A stretch of 64,000 nucleotides of DNA from the NCBI GenBank assembly GCA_000310025.1, contig FN649734.1:2685245-2749244 (forward strand). The letters are read 5' to 3'. The number at the start of each line of letters is the position of its first letter. Within the stretch, counting starts at the first letter, position 1. The notes under the pieces are model-generated. The model ran no database searches. It saw only the letters and a list, made by a program, of their open reading frames with translations, and was not told the origin of the DNA. Positions 33,301 to 43,441 of this stretch are shown here, in pieces. Both the position numbers and the translations under genes were made by a program. Source of the stretch: Ectocarpus siliculosus (taxonomy: Eukaryota; Sar; Phaeophyceae; Ectocarpales; Ectocarpaceae).

Positions 33301-35321
33301 TGCTTGTCGATGTTCCCAACTCCTCAGATTATGATGGCGGCGACTGCTGCGAGTGCACGTGTGGAAGTGACTCTACAGACGTGCTTGATGGAGGCGACTG
33401 CTCGGATTTCGTGTGCATCGACCCAACGGCGTCATGTTTCGATGAAAACATCACGGTCGACATGTACGAGTACTGTGACGTCGAATTACTCGGTGACAGC
33501 ATATGCAACCTGTCCAACAACTTCGAAGTATGCGGTGAGTGGCGGTTCGATACTTCAATGTCTGTCACATGCACGTCTACGGTTTCCCCGGCCAAGTGTC
33601 GATTGCTGCGTTGCGGTCAGTAGAGTATTTCCTATTGCTTGAACAACGAGAGTGCCGTCTTTGCGATGCGTCCGGGCGCTTTCTGTAAAGCCTCGACATG
33701 GATCATGCTCGTTGTGACCCCACACACCAACCCAACCCCCGCACTGCCCATCAAGATACTGCGTGCGGCGGCTACGCTTCACTCTCACCGATTGCTCCAA
33801 CAGCGCCCTTAGCAGTAGGAACGGGTCCACGAGCTTTTGGTCAAGGTCAGGTGCAACCTCTAAACATTTTTCTGTCGTTCTGCACCTTTTGGTTGATGCT
33901 TTCTTTACCCATTGATGGGGGTGACGCTTAACACTGGTTCATCCCTTCATCACTGAAAGCAGCAGAATTCCCCCTTCCCTTCACCGCTCACCGCGGACCC
34001 TGCCCAATGGGTCCTAGGGCACGTGAAAATTGCGGTGGAACGCCGAACATCGTTCCGGTTGTGTGTATCCAACTGTGCATTTCCCCGTTCCACAGACTAT
34101 GACTTCGGCGACTGCTGCGAGGCCACCTGTGGGGTTGACTCATCTGGAACGCTTGATGAGCTTTCCTGCTCAAGTTTCGCGTGTATCGACCCCCAGTTCG
34201 TGACGCCAGCACCGACTCCGGCACCGCTCTCCTCGGAGTGCCTAGACGACCCCGCGTGCGTGGATGGTACCCGAGGGCAGTCTGTCGACGACCCAGGTGC
34301 GCAAGAACGTGCGATCACTCAAGGTTCCATTGCGGCAATTATTGTCACCGTGATCAACGTACTCTTCCTTGCCTTTCGGAAAAAGGGTAAAGGAGACGAC
34401 GAGGTCCATTGCTCCCTGCTCTTGATGGCGTACGCGTTCTCCGTGGCCGAGGGCATATCTGTTATTTTTTTGGTGCCCGACTCGAGAGAAAATCTCAAGA
34501 TCGGAGCGGTTCTTTTTTTTGGTTTTGTGGCTGCTGTGTCTGGTTACCTCCTGCGCAAATCTGGCCGTTACGTAGCACTCTCGATCGCCAACGCAGTTTG
34601 GGAAGCGTTGTTCGCCTTGTTCATTTTGTTGTATTTCGTGGAACAGTCCACGCGAAACATCTTCCTGTTCGGGATTGTAGCTGGTAACGAGGCCTTGGTT
34701 GGTTTGGCTATCGCTGTACGTGTGGGTGGTACACCCACCAGTGGCGAAAATGCTGCCGAAGCAAAGTTCGAAATTGCTATATCTCTTGGGGAGGCAGTGG
34801 GCGACATGCTTTTCCCGTTGATCGCAACACTGGTCCAGTCATTATTTCACCGTGATAGTGCGTGGAGGTCGGACTTCGTTTTGACGTGGTGGGCGATTAC
34901 TGGGTTCGCCAACACGTCTGCGTTTTGCATGTGTTTCATGCCTCCAATGAATAGGATTGCCTTCGGGCCAAAACTTGCGTGCAAGTCCCAGATATTTTTC
35001 AGTTTAACTCTGGGTATCTTGGCCTTTGTGATGCTTACGCTGACCGAGGTAAACATCACAAATCCTCCGACGTTTGACATCGCCTGGAGTAGCGTGTCCG
35101 GGGCGGTTGGTGTGCTATACGCGTGGGGTTTCTGGAAACTCTTCGAACATATTCGACACATCCCTGACGGTCAGAGCGTCGGGGACATTGTGAGCTCAGT
35201 GGTGCATGCCATTCAGGACAATCCTGAGGGTCAGAGCAAATGGTACGTTCTGAAGTCAGAGTTGCATTACTACCATCAGGGTAGGGAGAGAGTGCAAGAC
35301 AGTGAACCTTCTGGTGCTTGA
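21336..35321 (+). CDS. LNR (Notch/Lin-12 repeat) multi-pass membrane protein, complete, 7 exons
   Basis: Exons 21336-21507, 22844-23056, 23813-24025, 31722-31919, 32321-32521, 33328-33534 and 34096-35321 sum to 2430 nt (809 residues plus TGA). Every intron is GT-AG and phase 1, splitting one codon (G|GA, G|AC, G|AT or G|GC). Residues 1-25 look like a signal peptide (SLSLGLLGSALIM). Each exon joint rebuilds an LNR signature, GDGFC-x3-4-NN-x2-ECG followed by YDGGDCCECTC, giving six modules separated by spacers with ACIDPxAxCVDDD. LNRs are Ca-binding, disulfide-rich extracellular modules. The last exon (residue 402 on) adds a Pro/Thr linker and about nine hydrophobic segments from about residue 479 to 751 (GSIAAIIVTVINVLFLAF, IGAVLFFGFVAAVSGYLL, VALSIANAVWEALFALFIL and others), then a ~58-residue hydrophilic tail. 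It is likely a surface or endomembrane protein; ligand and function are unknown. Intron 3 holds a tyrosine-recombinase element. Confidence 0.85.
24186..24444 (+). repeat. Split direct repeat A1
   Basis: This 259-bp left terminal repeat begins TAAAAGGAAGGTTTGTTCG and ends GTAGCGGCGGCAGT. It is the same length as A2 (30587-30845) and identical to it by eye. The flanking intron sequence on its left ends at GGGCGCAACTACTG. Confidence 0.85.
24639..24730 (+). repeat. Two-copy ~47 bp tandem repeat inside the element
   Basis: Two copies of ATGCGGTTC(A/G)TCCCAACC followed by GAGACGTACTCTC, CTGAAG and an A-run lie in the otherwise featureless left interior of the recombinase element (24445-25525), where I see no coding region. 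Confidence 0.7.
25560..27800 (+). repeat. Higher-order tandem array of hairpin-forming units
   Basis: About 28 occurrences of a core with GGGACGCGCCAATGAGTGG are arranged in a three-part higher-order unit of 250-252 bp (repeat starts near 25839, 26091, 26341, 26593). Sub-units differ in their linkers (a GAATTCAACGCAGCGG type, a GCATATGTG type and a CTCAAAAAGAAAGAAC type). Each core is bracketed by near-complementary 9-mers, CAGCACGGG (or CAGTACGGG) and CCCGTGCTG, giving a possible 9-bp stem with a ~21-nt loop. Poly-A tracts flank the array near 25530-25549 and 27833-27848. Open frames are short and look incidental. Confidence 0.85.
28060..29063 (+). mobile_element. gag-like coding region of the recombinase element (coiled coil and CCCH finger)
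   Basis: The left part encodes a charged helix with heptad character (LRGLVDGLREELQRKRDEAA) and the right part a cysteine/histidine cluster, CFAFNSSSGCHDRNCPHIH, with CCCH zinc-finger spacing, followed by a Gly/Ala/Arg-rich basic tail ending just before the recombinase region. Placement upstream of the recombinase and nucleic-acid-binding character suggest a gag-like product. It appears to be broken at one or two points. Confidence 0.5.
29228..30208 (+). CDS. Tyrosine recombinase (phage-integrase fold) of the element
   Basis: This open frame of 326 residues runs from the ATG at 29228 (MQLVEHSVASSSRRTYTSGF); the frame stays open to about 29066 upstream. The N-terminal part looks like the core-binding domain (SRRTYTSGFNSWCTFHR, then LIDFVAWCFESEGNLAST). 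The C-terminal part carries the family's catalytic pattern: an Arg in FITRSDEVF, HSLRIGGATAL supplying His and Arg, and GKWRSDAYKPY supplying Trp and the nucleophilic Tyr close to the end. Such enzymes join a circular intermediate to the target by strand exchange. It is the best-preserved gene of the element. Confidence 0.8.
   Translation: MQLVEHSVASSSRRTYTSGFNSWCTFHRLTEKPKFLGQRAGDLHVWELIDFVAWCFESEGNLASTISGKLTAVQHFHRLEASVELDLLSPMLKCALRGIARNHVAVGTVRRVRLPVSWRMLLDGESASQNWGEGGRVMWLCLCLSYLFITRSDEVFANDAGRVHEAHCLTRADVALFAGETQLVFSHYRRADRVEMRFRGHKADQEQKGNIRVRTRDEVTGPQSGVRARGGAVALVVELLSCHATFPDSAPLASYRSGRAVRVVRYTAALRALREVVAKSGRNPQEYALHSLRIGGATALASGGDIAERVIQREGKWRSDAYKPYA
30352..30590 (+). repeat. Split direct repeat B1
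   Basis: It begins GGTGTTGTAGAATGGTGTG and ends AACAAAATAAA. It abuts and overlaps the first bases of A2 (shared TAAA). It matches B2 at 30922-31159 with a single-base length difference in a G-run. Confidence 0.85.
30587..30845 (+). repeat. Split direct repeat A2
   Basis: This 259-bp repeat is the same length as A1 and identical by eye. It is followed by a 76-bp spacer (30846-30921) before B2. Confidence 0.85.
30922..31159 (+). repeat. Split direct repeat B2
   Basis: This is the right end of the element. After its terminal AAAATAAA the sequence returns to host intron (CGTACTATTCTGCTCCTGCG, then a GGTAGGATGGA block), which aligns with intron 2 near 23212-23244. Confidence 0.85.
32679..33044. 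mobile_element. Small terminal-inverted-repeat element (MITE-like) in intron 5 of the LNR gene
   Basis: About 366 bp is bounded by inverted ends: ACAGTTTTGCTAAACCACCC on the left and GGGTGTTTTAGCAAAACTGT on the right. Just inside both ends are repeated CCCATGGG palindromes, which continue across 32935-33028. A TTAGGG-like patch lies at 32816-32848. There is no coding capacity and no clear target duplication. This is a plain DNA-transposon derivative or foldback repeat. Confidence 0.7.
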
Positions 35322-36149
35322 TTCGTTTTCGTTCTTCTTCATTTTATGTTATTTGGGAGAATAGCCATTGCCTCACGCACAGTTTGTCGCTGACGTACAT
35401 CTGCTCAACGCGAGCGCCCACGTTTTCCCGGTGTTTGTCCTTTGGGGCTTGTCGCAAACTCCATGGGTGTTTGGTCTGTTTCGGAGTGCTGCACCCTTCC
35501 GCGTTTCACCCGTCTTGCTTTCCAGTGCTCAACGTTCTTGTTGCTTTCTTGTCTTGCCGCAACATGCTGGAAGCCGATAAAGTTGTTTGTGGGCCCTCTC
35601 GTGCTTGTAGTTTGCGGTCAGCTGCGGACCGGGTTGACGTTGGCAGAGCCATGTAGGTTATCGACGTGTCGTTTTTGTTTGTTTGCTTTGAGCCGTTTTT
35701 GTCTGGCGTTCGGGAGCGTATCGCCTCACCGTGCACTATTCTTGTAATATTGTTTGGCCGCCGTCTTGGCTTTCAAGAGGGCACTTTGCCACGGTGCCCC
35801 TTGGTCACGCCACCACCCATTTTCCGCACTCGTGCTTCCTGCCCCCGCCCGCAAACCATTTGTATTTGGTCGAGAACCACGTGGCTGCCAAATGCAGGCG
35901 AGGGGCTCCGCCTGAACTGTGTAGGTGTAGCCAATCAGAGATGTAGTCGATAGAGCAAGCCAATCAGGAAACGGGAATCATATCGTGAACATTACTTGAA
36001 CGATTCGTAGCCGATGGGATTGTCGACATTTATCGTGCGAATCAGTCCATTATATTTTCAAGTCGTTGTACGATACGTTACGCACGAATTTCCCATGAGC
36101 ATGAAATTCTCCATTATGCAGTTGGTATCACCCCCCCCACCTCCCACAA
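35322..36149. other. Intergenic region, no gene recognised
   Basis: This is T-rich downstream sequence of the LNR gene, presumably including its 3' UTR. I see no exon, RNA gene or repeat that can be named. Confidence 0.55.
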
Positions 36150-37554
36150 CACACCACCAGCCACAATTTACCATATCTTTGATCAGGTATCCACCTCGCC
36201 GCAGGACACGTCTTGTTCACTCACACTTCCTGCGGCGGCATTGCGCGTCACGTGCCCAAACCTATCCCAGACGCCACTTCCACCATGCTGTATCGCGTCC
36301 CACCAGCCCACTCAAAACTCACTCACCTTCCCGTAATATGTTCCTTGCTTAACGATCCTCCCGCCATGCTATCTCGCGTACCGCCAAACGCGTGGCTAAC
36401 CTGGTTTCTTCCAACCCCTGCCGTGTTTATTCACACTCACCTCAACGGCATACGTCCTCGCCAATCGAATCCCTTACCCGATCCTTCGGGTCATGCCATC
36501 TCGTGTCCGTTGGAGTCCTGCCCAGAGCGATTGCTTTCTTCCCAATTCATGCCGAGTGCACTCACCCTCGCTTTCATGGCTTCCGTACTCGCCAATCGAG
36601 CCCCCGACACTTACCCTGGCATGATATCTCGCAGCCATTCGAAGCCCTGGCTACTAGATGGATTCCTTTCCTCCCAACTCCGGATTTGTTCCCTCACCCA
36701 ATCTCCGTGGCACATTCCACCGGGAACTAGCCCTTTCCCTGACCCTTCTCCCGCAATGCCATGTCGTGTCCACCCGTTCTCCTATCCACACACTCTTCGT
36801 GTCTGCCAACGCATCATGGTTGACACAATCTCGTGCGTGCCATTATTCCTCCCGAAAAAACACTCATTTCCATACCCTTCTCTCGTCTAGCGGATATCCG
36901 GACTAAACCCCGATGTCATTCCTCCCAAACCACGCCTCATTCACTCACTCTCACCCTTTTCGTCATTCCAGCCCCTTCGCAGCAAATTTCCTGCGATTCC
37001 TCTCGCGTCCATCCAAGCTCCCGGCTATTGTTCCCCCACGACGCCTTGTTCGCATACTCTCGCCTCACTGGCATCGCTCTTCTCCAGAGTTTCTGCTTCC
37101 CGATAAACCCACGATCCACTCACGGGATCCTGCCGGAAAGGGCTCCTCGCCTACATATCCCACCCTTTCCCGACCCGTCTCCCGCCATGCCATCTCGCGA
37201 CAAGCCGAGATCATGGACAAAGTAACCCCTTGCCTCCCAGCACACGCAATACTCACTCACGTCCACCTATATGGTATGGTCCTCGCCAATTCAGCCCCTT
37301 CCCTGACCCTTCTCCCTCCGTGCTACCTCGCATCCACACGAGCTCCAGGCTACGCCGATGTCTTGCCTCCCAACCTACTCTGTGTTCACTTACACGGACC
37401 AAGTGGCTGAATTGGCGAGGACGGATGCCACTGACGTGAGAGTGAGTGGAAGATGCTCGAGCTCTGGGAGGCAGGAGTCGTGTGACTAGGTGATGACAGG
37501 AGCTGAAATGCCACTGAGGTGAGAGCGAGTGAATGATGCATGAATTCGGAAGCA

Positions 37555-37789
37555 NNNNNNNNNNNNNNNNNNNNNNNNNNNNNNNNNNNNNNNNNNNNNN
37601 NNNNNNNNNNNNNNNNNNNNNNNNNNNNNNNNNNNNNNNNNNNNNNNNNNNNNNNNNNNNNNNNNNNNNNNNNNNNNNNNNNNNNNNNNNNNNNNNNNNN
37701 NNNNNNNNNNNNNNNNNNNNNNNNNNNNNNNNNNNNNNNNNNNNNNNNNNNNNNNNNNNNNNNNNNNNNNNNNNNNNNNNNNNNNNNNN
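37555..37789. other. Assembly gap (235 Ns)
   Basis: The run of Ns lies inside a strand-flipped part of the array, between the turn at about 37400 and the palindrome at 37814-37913. The repeat structure probably caused the gap; its true length is unknown. Confidence 0.98.
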
Positions 37790-37813
37790 GAGGCAGGAGT
37801 ACGTGTAGCCAGT

Positions 37814-37913
37814 AGCTCTGATGGGTGCGAGATGGCATGGCTGGAGAGGGGTCGGGGAAGTCCCTTCTTCGACCCCTCTCCAGCCATGCCACCTCTCGGA
37901 TCCATCAGAGCTC
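37814..37913. repeat. Palindromic strand-switch junction
   Basis: Arms of about 45-50 bp: AGCTCTGATGGGTGCGAGAT through GGCTGGAGAGGGGTCGG on the left is mirrored by CGACCCCTCTCCAGCC through GGATCCATCAGAGCT on the right, centred near 37861. Confidence 0.85.
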
Positions 37914-40900
37914 TTGACTCCACCGACTCCTTACATTCCAACTTATGCGCTGTTCACAAACACTCAATCATTGGAGTGCCATCCGTCTTTCGCAATTTAG
38001 TACCTTCTCCCGCCATGCCATCTTGCGGCCATCCGAGCCACTACATCGATCGCTTGCCTCCCAACCCACGCCATGTCAACATATCCTCACGTTCGTGGCA
38101 TCACTCCTTGCCACCCCCTTCTCCCGTTTGGCCTTCTCGCGTCCGTTTGAGGCCCTGGCTACGTAGTCCACATTCCTTGCCTTCCCAGCAGCCACGAATT
38201 CACGTTCACGATTCTTCGTCGCATCGCTCTTCCCTGAACCAACCCCCCGGCCATTCTCCGGCCGTGCAATCTCGGGTCCACCCGGGCTCCTGGCTACACC
38301 GCCCCCTTCCATTCGCCGTCAGGCCATGGCCACTCTCTCTCATGGGCATCCGTCCTCGACACAGCAATCCCTGAACCCCGACCCTTCCCATCATGCCATT
38401 TTCGCGACCCGCCACACTCACGTCTGGCTTCACGGGTTCCTTGCCCCCCAACCAACATCGTATTCACTACAAACATATTCCTGCTTGGCATCACGCCTCC
38501 AGAACTAACCTGCCCCGACCCTTCTACCGATATGCCATGACGGGTCGGGCCGAGGCCTTGCCTACATCGCTTCCTCACCTCCCAACCCACGCCTTGTTCA
38601 CTCACACGCTTGGCATCATTCGTCGCCAGAACAACCCCTGCCCCGACCATTCTCCCACAATACTGTAGGTACTGGCTCCACGGACACCTTGTCTCCCGTG
38701 AAGCGCGGTGTGTACTTGCACTTTCCTGCAAGCCATCACTCGTCCGTTACCAAACTTCTTCCATGGGGTCTCCCACCAAACCGTATCGCGTCCCGCCACA
38801 CGCATGGCTTAGTCAACTTCTTGCCCTCCAATCAACAATGGAATCATTCACCCACACGTGCGGGGTATCCCGCAACCAGCCCCTGTCCAGACGCTCCTCC
38901 CGTCAAACACATGACTAATCCGATTCCTTCCGAACCGACTTACATTCACTCACATTTACCTCAACGGCATGCGCCCTCGTCAATCCGGTCGTTTTCGCGC
39001 CTCTTCGCCCGCCATGCTATCTCCAGAATCCTGGCGACGCCCATTCCATGCTTCCAAACCAACGCGGTATTCCCTTACACTTTCCTGTGTGGCATCATTC
39101 CTCCCCTTAACCAACCCCTCTCACATCCTTCTCCCTCTATGCCAGCGTGTCGCCACACCAAGCCTCCTGGCTATTTCGGTTCCTAGTCTCCCAGCCGACG
39201 TCGTGTTCAATCGCTTCAAATCCTGTGGCATCCGTTCTGGCCAATCCAGCACTATCTCCCACATTTTCCGACCAGACCATGGTGCCCATCACGTGCGTTG
39301 TGCACTCACTCGCTTCCGCGGAATCCGACACCCCCAAACGAGACCCTCCCCCGGCGTTTCTCCTGGAATGCTCTCCCGCGTCTATTCGAGGCCTTGGCTA
39401 GAATAATTTCTCGCCTGCTAACCCAGGCAATGTTCACTCACTCTCACTTCCGTGGTATCACCCCTGCCGTATTCAACGCGTTCCCCAACCCTTCACCCGC
39501 AATGCCATCTCGCGCCAAGCCGAGCTCTTGGCTCGCCTGGTTCCCTGCTTCCGAACTCATGCATCATTCACTCGCTCTCACCTCCGTGGCATCTCAGCTC
39601 CTGTCCTCACCTACTCCTTGCCTCCTAACACATTCCATATCCACATACTCTTTGGGTGGCGCCGTTCCTACCGTAGCCACAACTCCTCCCCGGCCCTTCT
39701 TCCGTCCTACGTTATCGCCTCCATTAGAGCTACCGGCTAGACCGAGTCATTGTCTCCCAGCCCGTGCCATGTTCACTCACTCTCACGTCCTCAGTCAATT
39801 CCACCACTTCAGTGACCCTTCTCTCGTCATGCCATGTTGAATCCCGCCGAGTCGCTGCCTTCACCGACTGATTTCCTCCCACCACTGCTCGCCCACACGT
39901 CCCTCCGTGACGTCACTCGTCGCCAGACCAACCCCTTCACTGACCGTTCTTCCGGCAGGCCATCTCGCGTCCTTTCGTAGCCAAACTCCTTGCCTCCCAA
40001 CCAACGTGGTATTTACTCACAATTTCCGGCCCACCATCGCGCCCCACCTACCCAACCTCTTCCCGAACCCGTCTCCCGCCATGCCATCTCGTGTCAACCC
40101 AAACCCTCCTGAACACTTAAATCCCTTGGATTCCACTCGGCCATGTTCACTCACTCTCACCTCAGTGGCATCTTCGCCGGACTGATCCCTTCCCCGACCC
40201 TCCTCCCACCACATATTCTCCAGTCCGTCCTCACCAATCCCTTGCCTCTCGACCAACGCTGTGGCCACTTGCACTCCGAGCTCCTGGCTGCACCGACTCC
40301 TTGCATCCAAACGTAGGAATATTGCTAAACTGTCAATTTTGTGGCGTCCAGTCCAGCCCATTCACCGACACTTCTCCCGACATGCCTCCCACCTAACGCG
40401 ATACTGACTCAGCTGGTATCGCTCGTCCCGTAACCATCCCCATCCCTGGCCATTTTCCGGTTGTGCTATTTCACATCCATTTGAGACCCTGCGAAAACGG
40501 TTTTCTTACCTCCCTCCCGACGCCCGATTCACTCCTGCATGGCGTCGGTCGTCCCCAGACCAACCCTTTCCGAATCCGTTTCCTGGTGAGCCATCTCGAA
40601 TCCATCGGAGTTCCTGGCTACGCCAATTCCTTGCACCCCGACTTTTTCACATGTACAAACCCTCATTGAGTGATACCCGCCCTCACCACGTCAATCTCTA
40701 AATCTCCTCCCTGATCCTTCTCCCTAAACGCCATCTCGCCTCCCTCATCCTCTTGTCCGTACCTCCCAGCAAACGCGGAATCACCCAACACCTTCCTGCA
40801 TGACCTTTTCCCCCACTCTTCCACCGCCTTGCCATCCCACGTCCATTCGAGGCCCGGACTAAGTAGCGAGGTTGCTTGCTTCCCAACAAACAGGATGCTC

Positions 40901-41257
40901 ATACAATACTCCTCGCCTACTTCACCCCTTCCCATACCCGTCTCCCGCCATGCCATCTCATGCCAAGCCGAGACCAAGGAAAAACCAGTCCCTTGCCTCC
41001 CAGCCCACGAAATATTCACTTAGTATACCACGTCAGGGCCATGCGATCTCGCCAATTCAGCCCCTTCCCTGACCCTTCTCCCGTCATGCCATCTCACATC
41101 CACGCGAGCTCAAGGCTACACCAATGCCTTGCCCCCCAACCTACGCTGTGTTCACTCACTCGGACCAAGTGGCTGAGTAGGCGAGGACGGATTCCATTGA
41201 GGTGAGAGGGAGTGGGCGATGCGGGGGCTCTGGAAGGCAGGAATCCGTGTAGCCAGT

Positions 41258-41354
41258 AGCTCTGATGGGGGCGAGATGGCATGGCGGGAAAAGGGTCGGG
41301 GAAGTCCCTGCTCCGACTCCTCTCCAGCCATGCCATCTCGCATCCATCAGAGCT
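41258..41354. repeat. Palindromic strand-switch junction
   Basis: The same palindrome type: AGCTCTGATGGGGGCGAGAT on the left mirrored by CATCCATCAGAGCT on the right, centred near 41305. The inverted segment to its left is only about one unit long. Confidence 0.85.
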
Positions 41355-41884
41355 CTTAACTCCGCCGACTCCTTGCATTCCAACTTATGCGCTGTTCACA
41401 AACACTCACCATTTGAGTGTTATCCGTCCTTGGCAATTCAGACCTTCCCCGACCCTTCTCCTGCTATGCCATCTCGCGACCAGCCGATCTCCTGGATATC
41501 CGAGAATTCTTACCTTTCAGCCCACACTATTCACTCGCTGCCACCTAGGTGGCATCCATTCTCCCCAATTTATCCCCTTCCCCTGACCCTTTTCCCGCCG
41601 TACGCTCTCGCGCCCATACGAAGCCCAGGTTTTGCGGATGCCATGCCTTCCAATGTATCTTGTCTGAAGAATTGGCTGAATTGGCGAGGACGGATTCCAC
41701 TGACGTGACAGTTCGTGAACGATGAGTGGGCTCTGGGAGGCAGGGATCGGTGCACCAGTAGCTTTGAAGGGTGGGAGAAGGGTCGGGGTTTGGTGTTGGG
41801 TAAGGGCCGACCGATGCCACCCAGGGAAGTGTGAGTGAAGGCTGCGGTGGTTTTGAGGCTAGGAATTGGAGTAACCAGGACCGT

Positions 41885-41976
41885 AGCTGGACGGGAGATG
41901 GCATGGCGGCAGAAGTGCCGGGGAAGCCCCTTCTCCGACTCCTCTCCAGCGATGCCATCTCGCGTTTGTCCCAGCT
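41885..41976. repeat. Palindromic strand-switch junction
   Basis: The same palindrome type, more diverged: AGCTGGACGGGAGATGGCAT mirrored by ATGCCATCTCGCG...CCCAGCT, centred near 41929. It matches the junction at 13905-13976 in copy 1, including GGGGAAGCCCCTTCTCCGAC. Confidence 0.8.
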
Positions 41977-42951
41977 CTTGACCCCACCGATGTATTCCTT
42001 TCCTAACTAGATTCCAACCTTGTCCACGAATTCTCATTGGAGTGGCATCCGTCTTCGCAATTCAGTGTCTTCCCGATCGGTATCCGGCCATGTCATCTCG
42101 CGGCCATCCGAGCCTCTGGTTCACCGATCCCATGCCTCCTAACCCACGCCTTTGAATAACTCACTCATCACGTTCCCTTCTTCCATCTGGCCATCTTGTG
42201 TCCATTCAAGACCCCTGGCAACGCAGTCTACATTCCTTGCCTCCCAAGCAGGGTACTACACTTGCAAGGTATATCTCCAAGGCCGACCACAACTGCCGTC
42301 AAGCAACGGTAGGAGTTTCTTGCGACAGAGTCAGGCAGCCCCGCGTCTGCCCAAGTAGTGTCGATCTACACGGACGCTCTTTCGTGCTACCGCGATCCTC
42401 AAAGTCAGACCGAATCCAAGAGCGACAACAACCCCCCGTCGGCATCCAGTCTCGATACTGCAATCGCGTCCCCTATTACTCCCGTCAAGGCATCTCGGCC
42501 CCGCCACATTTGCTGGCTTCACTCCATACCTCCAAACTAACCCCGTATTTCACTCTCACTTTCCTGGATCACTCCTGTCCTCCAGCAACCAACCCCGGCC
42601 CTTGTCCCACCGTGTCATTTCGGATCTGGTCCAGGCCCTGGCTTCATCGTTCCCGTGCCTCCCGACCCACCCGTAGCACACTCACGCTTTCCTGCATGGC
42701 ATCACTCGTCACCAGAACAACCCGTTCCCCGAACCCTCTCTCACAATACTGCAAGTACTTCCCGTCCAATCACACTACTTGGCTCCTGGAGACCTTGTCT
42801 CCCAACCAAAGCGATCTTCATTCACACTTTCCTCTATGCATCCCATCTCGATCCCACCACGCCGCTGTCCTACACCTACTCCTTGCCTCCTAACTAACGC
42901 GGTATTCACTCATACATATTTGTGTGGCATCGCTCGTCCCGTAGTCAAAAT

Positions 42952-43221
42952 TGTTTGAGTGTTTGCGGCCTACGCCACTTATTTATCGAGTGAGACTGTT
43001 TCGGTGATGTATTAACTTAACTTCCCGAGAGGTAGGCGACCGTCCTTCACACGGACGAAAGAGGGAGTGCTCCACAAAGAGCAGCTCCAACGCTCCAACG
43101 GCAAGGAGGGGCCCCGTGACTCATCACGGTGCCCCCTACCAAACGGCAATCTCACCAATCTGCGTGACACCAAATCATACAGCACGTGTATCCAACACCA
43201 ATGTTCGCAGACTCTCGAACA
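42952..43221 (-). repeat. Outer Copia LTR (left; 3' LTR in element orientation)
   Basis: The 270-bp LTR has short inverted ends, TGTTTGAG and CTCGAACA, and the TG...CA termini typical of LTRs. Confidence 0.88.
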
Positions 43222-43441
43222 CCCTCCCTGATTCTTCACGCAAATGACTAACCAGCAATGGGGCAAGAACGCCCCTGGATACATCAGAAATACCAACATG
43301 GTAATATGTGCAGGGGAAACCCGGCGTCCGGGCAAAACCCCTCGAAAGAAACCCTACCACCAGAAAAAAAAAAACGTCGCTATCACAGCGGATCACAACG
43401 ATTGCACTTATTAGAAAGTCCAATGCAAGTGCTAAAAACAG

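Larger units (their letters stand above)
36150..42951 (+). repeat. Long repeat copy 2, left part: ~130 bp minisatellite array with inverted segments
   Basis: Same unit and landmark order as 13435-16575, but about twice as long. The segment 41400-42947 is collinear with about 13435-14973, including the non-unit patch with GACAGAGTCAGGCAG and GCGTCTGCCC (14346 and 42325). Strand-flipped segments occur at about 37400-37861, 41160-41306 and 41665-41930, each ending in a palindrome. The array stops at 42951 where an LTR begins and resumes at 54660. Confidence 0.85.
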
